Origin: Nothopassalora personata
Lineage: Eukaryota; Ascomycota; Dothideomycetes; Mycosphaerellales; Mycosphaerellaceae
DNA length: 64,000 nt
NCBI GenBank assembly: GCA_033816765.1
Contig: CM066287.1
Span: forward strand, 6,386,001 to 6,450,000
Direction: 5' to 3'
Shown here: piece after piece, positions 56,247-64,000 of the stretch
Layout: every line of letters starts with the position of its first letter
How positions within the stretch are numbered: position 1 is the first letter of the stretch
Notes under the pieces: model-generated
Told to the model about the DNA's origin: nothing
Databases searched by the model: none
What the model saw: only the letters and a program-made list of their open reading frames with translations
Program-made: the position numbers and the translations under genes

Positions 56247-57869
56247 CTATCTCGACAGAGCAATGTCGTCAATCCTCAAGATCATCTTGACAGTCTCACT
56301 CGCCAGCTCGATGGCGCTCGTGCTCACCAGCAATGGCTGCATCACTCCCTCTCCCGTGCTGCTCTTATCCTCACCACCCATGACTCCTACCCCACCACGC
56401 TTGATGCTGACACCAACATTCGTCTCACCCTTCGCGTGCCGTGCTCTCAGCTCGGTGACGACCTTGATGCTATTGAGTCCGGCATTCTCCGCAAGGGTGA
56501 CCGGCACGATCTCCAGCGCATCAGCGAAAGCTTTGAAACATGTGCTGTCAGGGTATCGTGCTGTGAGTGACTCTTGTGCGAGTAGTGTGGAGACTGCCAT
56601 CTCGGGTGCACCACCTCCGGGGAGAAGAGCGCGCTTCTTGACCAGACAGCGGATGACACACATGGCGTCGTGTAAGCTTCGCTCTGCCTCGTCGAGGATG
56701 AGAGGGTTGGCACCTCGAGCCACGATCGAGACAGTTTTGGGTGCGTTCGGGTTTGATAGCTTCACGCCTGAGACACGAGTATACCGTGAGCCGAGATTTG
56801 AGACCTCTTCCACCAGATCTGCTGAGCCGAGCTTGTCTTCCGTGAAGGAGTCGATGTCTGCGATTGGCTTGCATCCTGTTGACTTGCAGATGAACTCGAC
56901 CTCGTCTCGCTCGATGTCCTTGAGAACCATGATGCCGAGCTTGTAGAGAAAGTGGAGGCTGAGATCGTTGACGGCGTCTCTGAGGATACTCTTTTGTATG
57001 AGCAGAACGTTGCACTTGGCCTTCTTGATCTTCTTCACCATGTTCAGCAGGTACGTCCGCTCCTCCTTGAGGATCTTATCCATTTGCCTGTAGTCGTTCA
57101 CCACAATCTGATTCTCCATGTCTGGTTTTGGCGGGCTCAGCTGGAACTGGATCAGACCGATCCTGGCCTTTTCTATGCGTGTGGGTCCTCCTGCGCTCTT
57201 GATGGCTTGCTGGCTGAGCACGAGACCGTCGACCATTTCCGAGTCGTCAATGACGCCGCCCGCCTTCTTCAATATGCGAATGTTGCGCAGGTCGACGTTT
57301 TGTGCGTTGTTCGGGTTGATGGTTCGGAGGACGGCGTCGACGGCCATGGGAGGGAGTTTGGGCTCTTGTGCAATGATCTTGGAGGAGAGGGACGTGGATG
57401 CTGCTTTGAGGAGCGTCTGTCGATCTGCGAGGTTGATGGGCACCGAGATGTCTTCCAGGATGTGGACCGCACGTGCTGCTGCTCGTTGGAAACTCTCGCT
57501 GATGATGGTGGGGTGGATGCCTTTGGCCAGTAACCGCTCGGCCGCCGCCAGCAGACTGCCAGCAATGATGACGACCGAGGTGGTGCCATCGCCTGCCTCA
57601 ATGTCCTGCGCGTTGGCCAGGTCGACCAGCATCTTGGCGGCCGGGTGCATCACACTCATGTCCTTGAGCATCGTGTTGCCGTCGTTGGTGATGATCGTCT
57701 CGCCTTTGCCCGTCTGAATCATCTTGTCCATACCGCGCGGTCCCAACGACGTCCGGATCGCATCTGCCACTGCACGTGCTGCTGCGATGTTTCCCTCTCG
57801 GACTGCCTGCGGCTTGGCCTTGTCCTTGAAGGCATTGTTGCCAGCGTTTGCAGACGCCGTCTGCGCCAT
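56247..57869 (-). CDS. CCT4: T-complex protein 1 subunit delta (CCT4, TRiC chaperonin)
   Basis: Cytosolic group II chaperonin subunit that folds actin, tubulin and other clients by ATP-driven lid closure. A single exon of 540 aa, the normal length. The N-terminus [20 protein letters not shown], then [19 protein letters not shown], is characteristic of delta. ATP-site motifs are [10 protein letters not shown] and [14 protein letters not shown] (Asp of GDGTT at ~93). Later blocks are the apical-domain [19 protein letters not shown], the GGGAPE motif near 408 and the C-terminal [20 protein letters not shown]. No intron or damage. It is divergent to RPT1 across 401 bp, joining two essential proteostasis genes. 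Confidence 0.95.
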   Translation of the reverse strand: MAQTASANAGNNAFKDKAKPQAVREGNIAAARAVADAIRTSLGPRGMDKMIQTGKGETIITNDGNTMLKDMSVMHPAAKMLVDLANAQDIEAGDGTTSVVIIAGSLLAAAERLLAKGIHPTIISESFQRAAARAVHILEDISVPINLADRQTLLKAASTSLSSKIIAQEPKLPPMAVDAVLRTINPNNAQNVDLRNIRILKKAGGVIDDSEMVDGLVLSQQAIKSAGGPTRIEKARIGLIQFQLSPPKPDMENQIVVNDYRQMDKILKEERTYLLNMVKKIKKAKCNVLLIQKSILRDAVNDLSLHFLYKLGIMVLKDIERDEVEFICKSTGCKPIADIDSFTEDKLGSADLVEEVSNLGSRYTRVSGVKLSNPNAPKTVSIVARGANPLILDEAERSLHDAMCVIRCLVKKRALLPGGGAPEMAVSTLLAQESLTARYPDSTCFKAFADALEIVPVTLAENAGLNSIKVVTELRARHAKGETNVGVSIKRGGVGVMGGEDKSSTGEGVMQPLLVSTSAIELASETVKMILRIDDIALSR

Positions 57870-58270
57870 GTTCGTGGTCCTTGCTCCGTAACTCCAGCGT
57901 GATGTTTTATGTGCAGCTCTGTGTGTGCATGAATGTGAGATGCATGTGTGTGTTGGCCGTATTTTCTACAGAAGTACCTTGAGCGCGTGCTAGGCGAACA
58001 ACAGTTCGCGTTGGAAGAATTGTGTCGGCAGACCTTCCGCCGGTGAAGCTCAAGGTGGAGGAAGGAACTCTACGCAATCACGAGCGCCTTGCCGCAGCGT
58101 GCACAGGTACAGCAGCATCACCGGACAACCAAACAACACAGCCCATCTCATCACATCTCACCTGCCCTCCCGATCGCATCACCTTAATATCGTCCAAACG
58201 CCACCAACGATACCCCCGATACGCTACACGATCTCGACCACATCACACGACCTCGGAACGGTGATCCACG
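57870..58270. promoter_or_regulatory. Bidirectional promoter CCT4 / RPT1
   Basis: 401 bp between two divergent housekeeping start codons. TG/GT-rich on the CCT4 side, C-rich (CACAT.. and CCCGAT..) on the RPT1 side. No yeast-type PACE box (GGTGGCAAA) or perfect heat-shock element is seen. Confidence 0.6.
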
Positions 58271-59653
58271 ATGCCTTCGGCGACGGGCTCGAACTGGGAA
58301 AAGTACCAGAAGAAGTTCGCCGACGACGAGCAGGAGGAAAAGAAGATCACACCACTGACAGACGAGTATGTGTAGACCAGTCTGTATGGATGTGATGGGT
58401 GATAAAACGTCCGGCTAACACTCCCCAGGGACATCCAGGTTCTCAAGACATACAACAGCGCGCCCTACGCTGAAGCGTTAAAACAGCTCGAGAAGGCCAT
58501 CAAGGACAAACAGACGTCGGTAAACGAGAAGATTGGCGTCAAGGAATCAGACACGGGTCTCGCGCCACCACATCTCTGGGACATTGCCGCCGACCGACAG
58601 CGCATGAGCGAGGAGCAACCCCTACAAGTGGCGAGATGCACCAAGATCATTCCCGACGAGAAGGACAGCGAGAAGAGCAAATATGTCATCAACGTCAAGC
58701 AAATCGCCAAGTTTGTCGTCAACTTGGGTGAGCGCGTGTCGCCAACGGATATCGAGGAGGGCATGCGTGTGGGTGTCGACCGAAACAAGTACCAGATCAT
58801 GCTGCCACTACCGCCCAAGATCGATCCCAGCGTCACGATGATGACGGTCGAGGACAAGCCAGATGTCACATACGGAGATGTCGGTGGCTGCAAAGAGCAG
58901 ATCGAGAAGCTACGAGAAGTCGTCGAGATGCCACTTCTATCACCGGAGCGATTCGTCAACCTCGGCATTGATCCGCCCAAGGGCGCGCTGCTTTATGGTC
59001 CACCAGGAACCGGAAAGACACTGTGCGCAAGAGCTGTTGCAAACAGGACCGACGCGACCTTCATCCGCGTCATCGGTTCGGAGCTGGTTCAAAAGTACGT
59101 CGGGGAGGGTGCACGTATGGTGCGTGAGCTGTTCGAGATGGCACGGACAAAGAAGGCATGCATCATCTTCTTCGACGAAATCGATGCCGTGGGAGGAGCA
59201 CGTTTCGATGACGGTGCTGGTGGAGACAACGAGGTCCAGAGAACTATGCTGGAACTCATCACACAACTTGATGGCTTCGACAGCAGAGGAAACATCAAGG
59301 TCATGTTTGCAACCAACAGACCCAGCACATTGGATCCAGCGCTCATGCGACCCGGCCGAATAGATCGAAAGATCGAATTCGCGCTGCCCGACATGGAGGG
59401 CCGTGCCAACATTCTTCGCATTCATGCCAAATCCATGTCCGTGGAGCGCGACATCAGATGGGAGCTCATCTCTCGTCGGTGCGCGAACGCGACTGGTGCT
59501 GAGCTGCGATCAGTAGCAACCGAAGCTGGCATGTTCGCCATCCGAGCACGGAGAAAGGTCGCGAGCGAGAAGGACTTCCTGAGTGCCGTTGAGAAGGTCA
59601 TCAGAGGTGGCACCAAGTTCAGCTCGACTGCTGTGTACGCACAGTACAACTAG
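58271..59653 (+). CDS. RPT1: 26S proteasome regulatory particle AAA-ATPase Rpt1
   Basis: One of six base-ring ATPases that unfold ubiquitinated substrates and feed the 20S core. Exon 1 58,271-58,365 ([20 protein letters not shown]) and exon 2 58,429-59,653; intron 58,366-58,428 (GTATGT..CAG, branch GGCTAAC) gives 439 aa. An N-terminal helical/coiled segment lies at ~35-90 ([20 protein letters not shown]). Next come the OB-type region, Walker A GPPGTGKT (~222-229), Walker [10 protein letters not shown] (DEID ~281), sensor/arginine fingers [12 protein letters not shown] and the C-terminal helical domain. The end STAVYAQYN fits Rpt1 rather than Rpt2, Rpt3 or Rpt5 (no HbYX). The first in-frame ATG of exon 2 is residue 91 and would lose the coiled coil, so the spliced start is preferred. 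Confidence 0.94.
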
Positions 59654-59905
59654 ACGACGAGGCATGGATGGTTGAGTGCTTTTTGCAGCGTGGCGTTTGT
59701 TTCCGACTAGACATGCCACACGAGGGCTCGCTTAGCATGAGCTTTGTATCATATGTAGCATCAGCGCGATAATGTCATGATCGCTCAGTCTTCAGCCTTC
59801 CTGGCATTCCACGACTGTCATACAACAAGAAGGCCTACTGGCACCTCTACGTTTCTAATGCACCCCATGGAACGACTTTGGACCTAATCCTTGTTCACTT
59901 CGCCA
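59654..59905. other. RPT1 3' flank
   Basis: No gene; terminator position not assignable. Confidence 0.35.
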
Positions 59906-61158
59906 GCCAGGACCGGCTCCCTGCCGAGCTCTTCACATTGATCGCTGGACAGTGTGGTCATGCGTGACAGAAACACCTTCGACTCGCCACCAAGGCTCTC
60001 TGTCATGCTGGGACACTATTGATATTCGAACACTTGTATGTGGGACTTTTCATCCACTGTCTCGACAAACTCATAGCTCAGGCATCGTCAAACCATGCGA
60101 AACATGTCAAGAGGTTGACGTTCACGGCCGATGTGATCCCTGGGGCCGGAGATCCTCAGTATTCGAGAGGTCCCATAGTGGATGCAAATTTCCACCCGCA
60201 GATCGTGAAGCGGGCCCGGGAGGCGAGTGTTGACGAGAACATGGTGCGGAACCGAGTCAATGCTCGACTCTGACCTGTATGCGATGAGCTTAATTGTAGA
60301 TTTACGATAGATGAGGTGTTGGACGAGGGATTCGACTGGTTCTTGATTCTGCTGCGCGACCAGAACTCCTGGAGGCACGATGTTCATGGCAAAGCTTTCC
60401 AGGAAGCCATTCCCAGTCTACCAAACCTCACACACGCCAGTGTCAAGTGCGCTTTGCCATCCGACAAGCATTGCAACGATTTCCTTGTATCGAAGAGAAT
60501 CCCCCAAAAGGTCTATGTTGTATGAAAGCGCAAGGAGCTCCCTCACAGCCGCGACCACGAGTGGCTAGAAATCGCTAGAGCGCCAGATGGCCGTGCTGTC
60601 CGTCACAACACAAGAATGACCAAGATACTGCATGCTTTCGACCACATCACGGACCTCTAGATTGTTCGAACGGAGCGCACTGGGATGACGATGCTGGAGA
60701 AACTCGTGCAAAGAACTGCATAGATTCCTGCAAGGTGCGCCTAAGCTGACGCGGCCCGAGCTCGATATTGATATTGGAATCAGTCTCTAAGCGCAAGGAC
60801 TAACGGATCCTAGAGAACGTTATAAACTGTACGATACCCCTCGGTACGATCCCTGTTTTCCTCTTCGGTCCTTCGAAGACGATATGGCTGGAGATTGAGC
60901 ATCTTTCCGCCCTCGATCAACGTTCTAACCCTTCCGTTGCTGGACTTCCTCAAAGCGCATGCTGCGACCGTCCACTCACTTGAGCTGAAGCGGATGCTGG
61001 TTCAAGACGTCCCGGCCCTACTTGAACAGATCCCGAAGATCTTAAAGCTGGAGCACGTGCAGACACAGTATCTGTGGCATGATGGTCGACGACTTGCGGG
61101 GTCTGATCCGGGGGCGTTCTATGTTTATGACCCGCAGAAGGATGATGGTGTCTTTTAA
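59906..61158 (+). pseudogene. F-box-like gene, decayed
   Basis: It begins with QDRLPAELFTLIAGQCGHA, an F-box-type helix. An in-frame TGA at 59,965-59,967 (from CGA) is followed in the same frame by QKHLRLATKALCHAGTLLIF and HAKHVKRLTFTADVIP, then a stop at 60,271. Later pieces in other frames are DEGFDWFLILLRDQNSWRH, SLPNLTHASVKCALPSD and, at 60,895-61,158, LELKRMLVQDVPALLEQIPK ending in YDPQKDDGVF. The pieces together make one protein of ordinary length for fungal F-box/LRR-like genes, broken by at least one nonsense change and several frame changes. Confidence 0.5.
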
Positions 61159-61515
61159 GTTGTGGCAGATGTATCTCCTTGGCAATGCCAACGAAATGCC
61201 GGGACTTAGGGGTTGGAGTGAGGATGGGTCATGTATGCCACTGTGAGCGATCTCCGGATGAGAGCGGGATACGTCCTATGAGCGGCTCATCTCTGCAGCT
61301 GGAGATGGCCCGGCAGCTGCCTTTTTGCGGCCGAATCGCTCTGCTTTGAAGGCGAGAGTGGTCGCTCGAGTCTACCAAAGTCAACAGGGAGCCTGCGCCG
61401 CAGAACAGCTCCGATCCCCCACCCTGAGTCGAGGATGGCGGCTCTTTTTGGCCAGGAGCCAAAGTTCGTCTCCCATTTCCGGCTCACACCTCACCCGGCG
61501 TCATCTCAGATGATC
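61159..61515. other. Spacer between two F-box-like remnants
   Basis: GC-rich. The opening codons of the 61,435 frame are here, but the F-box signal starts only near 61,545. Confidence 0.3.
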
Positions 61516-61539
61516 CTACGTACATCACAAACGACTTCA

Positions 61540-62499
61540 AAAGACTATTATAGAAGCATTGCCTCCAGAGCTGACGACACACATCGTGGAATACTGTATT
61601 CACAAGTCACAGAAGCACTTGAGACTCACCAACTGAACCCTTTGACAAATCGCTACATCGAGCAGATACCTCTCGCTTTGCTGAACGGACCACTGACCAA
61701 CGCTTTCAAAATCGCGCACTTGAACGATTCGGAATATGGCTTGGCAAAGCATGTCACGCAACTCAATTTCTACTGCAATACCTTGCCGCGTTGCGAAATG
61801 ATAGAGGACTACGCGAACCGGCTCCGGACCAAGAACTCCTTCAGCGAGTGGCTCGATCATACTGAGCGGTACACATCGTCTTCAGGTGATGGGCAAGCGT
61901 TCAAAGACGTCCTTGGCGTCGTATTGAGCCCGCACGACATTGAGACGGCCTACGAGATCTATCATTGTCTGTGGCACGATCAGCAGAGATGGAGTATGGT
62001 ACATGACACGCGGACCTTCACGCAGATCATGCTATGATTGCCGAATCTCACCATCGTCAATGCTAAGTGTGCCATCCGTCATATGGAGCAAGATTCCGAT
62101 GCTTGGCCGGTCTGGCGTCGGCTCCAGAAGTCGATGTTCATGCGACCGAGCGAATGGACGGCTGTCGAGGAGCGGCCGACTGAGCAAGATATCGAGCACG
62201 AGCACCTCTTCCACCAATTTATCACGAAAGCTATCACCAGGTTACTTAAAGGTCTTGCCGCACGGGCTCAGGCTGCTGGAGAGGCGGTGAATTGTCCGGT
62301 CGTCAAAGTGCAGTTGCAAACTAGAGGTCAAGACTCCATGTGCACCCTTTCCACCGTAAGGGTAGGTACATCGACCTTGGCAGATCTCACCCATCATAGG
62401 AGTGGCATTTTTGACGAAGCGACTCGCATCTTCGTCCTGGCTTGCTGCAGTGTAGATGTACCTGGTGGTGGCTTCTCGCGGTCATCGAATCTTGCGTGA
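61540..62499 (+). pseudogene. F-box-like gene, decayed paralogue
   Basis: The F-box helix IIEALPPELTTHIVEYCIHK, then SQKHLRL, is in one frame. The body (LAKHVTQLNFYCNTLPRCEM, then FKDVLGVVLSPHDIETAYEI) is in another. The body frame meets TGA at 62,035-62,037 and then continues unbroken as LPNLTIVNAKCAIRHM to the stop at 62,497. The TGA looks like CGA (Arg) or TGG changed by one transition. The QKHLRL and LPNLT blocks are shared with the upstream remnant, so the two are tandem paralogues. Confidence 0.5.
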
Positions 62500-62886
62500 T
62501 GATCTGATTCGAGACGTGCTGTTCTGACGTGTCGCTTGGCGAGTATGTCGGCTGCTTGTCAGGCAAAGTATGGAGAAGCTACTGCCCAGCCATACTTACG
62601 AGCTCGTCATTTGCCGCTATCTGGATGCTCTTGTTGACGGAGGAAACTTTCTGGGCGAGGAGAGTTCGGACCGCTTATGACGTCGAAGTATTATTAAGCA
62701 CGAGCAAAGGTGCGAATAGCTGTCACGCATGTATCTGCTGCCTCGGACACGTGAGATTCGAAAAATATGAGACGACTTCTCAAGGTAAGTCAAGGAATGG
62801 ACACTGTACGTGCATAATGCACTGGTCTCGAATATTCTGGCTAAGTGCATACACCATCCAAGCGAATGCAGCACAGACATACTTCA
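62500..62886. other. Intergenic, no gene supported
   Basis: Overlapping short frames on both strands without domain or splice evidence. Confidence 0.35.
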
Positions 62887-63804
62887 CTACGCGAACAAGT
62901 GCTTGTTCTCCCTCACCCAGTCCTCAAACCCTTGACTCTCCCTACCAGTGTATTTCTTCACATTCTCGACCCCTTGCTCATAGTGCCGTCTTGGCACTGC
63001 CTCAGCTTCGTTGTCGCCAATTCGCCTGATCATATAATCGATCACCGGCTTCGGTACGCCCGCCTTCGAGAACTGCTCAGTCGCCTCCTCCGCTGTCAGT
63101 GCCTTCACTTCCACCTTTGTTCCGATTACCTTGGCAATCGTCTCGGCCATCTCCTGCTGCGTCAGCACCTTCGGCCCGTAGAGATAGACGCGTGTATCAC
63201 CATCCTTGGGCCCGTTGACCAGGATCGTTCCGCTGACACGCCCCATGTCGCCCGGCGTGATTCCATCCCCCAGAGACTTGAGTCCATAGAGCGCGAGTTT
63301 TCCGGCTTTGATTCCGGGGCCCCAGCGAGCAGAATTTGTCGCGAAAGCTCCTGGCCGTATTGCGACAAAGTTCCCAGCTCCATATATATCCTCTAGATTT
63401 GCCTCTATAGTGGCATGCCAGTAGGGAATCACTTCTTCCTTCGGCACATCCCGGATTGACTCTGGAACGGTAAAACTACTCAAGAAAACCACGAGCTCGA
63501 TGCCGCTGTCTTTGAGCGCTTGGATGGTGGATCTCATGCCGTCTTGCGAGCCATGAGCTGCATAGATGAAAGCGCTCTTCGCACCGGATTGGGTTACAGC
63601 GGAGGAGACAGATTTGGGGTCTGTCAAGTCTGCTTTGACTCTGGAAAAGTTTCCAGCTGCCTCCTGTTCGGCCGACAGACCCGGGATGGGCTTGGAAGTG
63701 TCACGCATAGCTAGGTAGACTTTGGCGCCATGTTCTGCGGCGGTGCGAGCGCAGTAGGAGCCGATGTTGCCTGTAGGGCCGAAGACGATGACGGTCTTGG
63801 ACAT
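62887..63804 (-). CDS. NmrA-like NAD(P)-binding protein (atypical SDR)
   Basis: A single-exon 305 aa protein, the usual length for the family. The N-terminal Rossmann strand MSKTVIVFGPTGNIGSYCAR has the G-x-x-G-x-x-G motif at residues 9-15. The conserved KADLTDPKSV follows, then FLSSFTVP and the HATIEANLED region, where the Tyr-x-x-x-Lys of classical SDRs is absent (YWHATIEAN). The C-terminal half reads VYLYGPKVLTQQEMAETIAK. Such proteins are either redox sensors or reductases acting on small molecules, and the substrate cannot be inferred. No biosynthetic cluster is visible next to it. Confidence 0.85.
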   Translation of the reverse strand: MSKTVIVFGPTGNIGSYCARTAAEHGAKVYLAMRDTSKPIPGLSAEQEAAGNFSRVKADLTDPKSVSSAVTQSGAKSAFIYAAHGSQDGMRSTIQALKDSGIELVVFLSSFTVPESIRDVPKEEVIPYWHATIEANLEDIYGAGNFVAIRPGAFATNSARWGPGIKAGKLALYGLKSLGDGITPGDMGRVSGTILVNGPKDGDTRVYLYGPKVLTQQEMAETIAKVIGTKVEVKALTAEEATEQFSKAGVPKPVIDYMIRRIGDNEAEAVPRRHYEQGVENVKKYTGRESQGFEDWVRENKHLFA

Positions 63805-64000
63805 TTTGATGGAAGTTGAGGGTTACCAAGAAGACATGTGAATGCCAAGTTGAGGGAGCATGTATAGTATATGTAGGTATGAGGTTGTGCCAAGTTCAGC
63901 TAGGATATGCACGCGAACGGAGTTACTGCATTGACTAATGTCCGACAACGCCGCAAAGTCGCTCCGCTCCACCTTCTGCTAGGTATGAGAGGTTGGGCCA
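63805..64000. promoter_or_regulatory. Upstream region of the NmrA-like gene (window edge)
   Basis: About 200 bp. No distinct motif; a further gene may start beyond the window. Confidence 0.35.

Noticed and set aside
56067..57902. Several + strand ORFs up to 255 aa
   Set aside because: All antisense to CCT4, whose minus frame is full length and conserved.

Overview
This is eukaryotic, filamentous-fungal DNA. The genes have 48-63 bp introns with GT-AG ends and CTRAC-like branch sites. The gene content (Dna2, CCT4, Rpt1, a P450, NmrA-like, HET and F-box relatives) fits a Pezizomycotina ascomycete, most likely a Dothideomycete; the class is an inference. About two thirds of the window is transposon sequence in which CpA and TpG are almost absent while CpG is kept. 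This is the signature of repeat-induced point mutation (RIP): CAG/CAA codons have become TAG/TAA and TGG has become TAG.

Left flank (1-9,909): a partial kinase-like gene (-), a nitronate monooxygenase gene (+) with a one-base frameshift, a 483 bp Mutator-type MITE with 111 bp inverted arms, a sulfotransferase-like remnant, and a P450 (-) with two frameshifts. A 3 kb tailed insertion with 14 bp target-site duplications (TSDs) follows; it holds a small TIR element and a solo LTR. Then comes DNA2 (10,145-15,625, -), three exons, complete.

Centre (15,823-55,614): one 39.8 kb unit with inverted-repeat termini and a perfect 8 bp TSD (TCGGCAGC). Without later insertions it is about 10.9 kb. It encodes a RecQ-like helicase reading inward from the left end, a poly-glutamine protein, and a DUF6589-like protein reading inward from the right end. 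Arrays of a 10 bp motif (CTTTAGCACG type) occur in both termini and directly upstream of the start codons of the helicase and the DUF6589-like core ORF. Four nested chromoviral Gypsy elements sit inside. Element A (23,087-51,931, TSD GGTGT) contains B (25,421-39,135, TSD GAGGA) and D (41,475-49,745, TSD AAAGG). B contains C (29,736-36,774, TSD GGTAG). D contains a solo LTR (TSD CTATT) and a 768 bp tailed retroposon (TSD CCTAAGGGTCT). The older layers are heavily RIPed. The three youngest insertions are not, and C is intact with identical LTRs.

Right flank (55,623-64,000): a HET-domain remnant, the divergent CCT4 (-) / RPT1 (+) pair sharing about 400 bp, two decayed F-box-like genes, and an NmrA-like gene (-).

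The main candidate for something undescribed is the helicase plus DUF6589-like TIR transposon with its shared 10 bp arrays. Second is the presence of an antisense ORF between integrase and 3' LTR in three different Gypsy families. All calls are from reading the sequence; no database search was possible.
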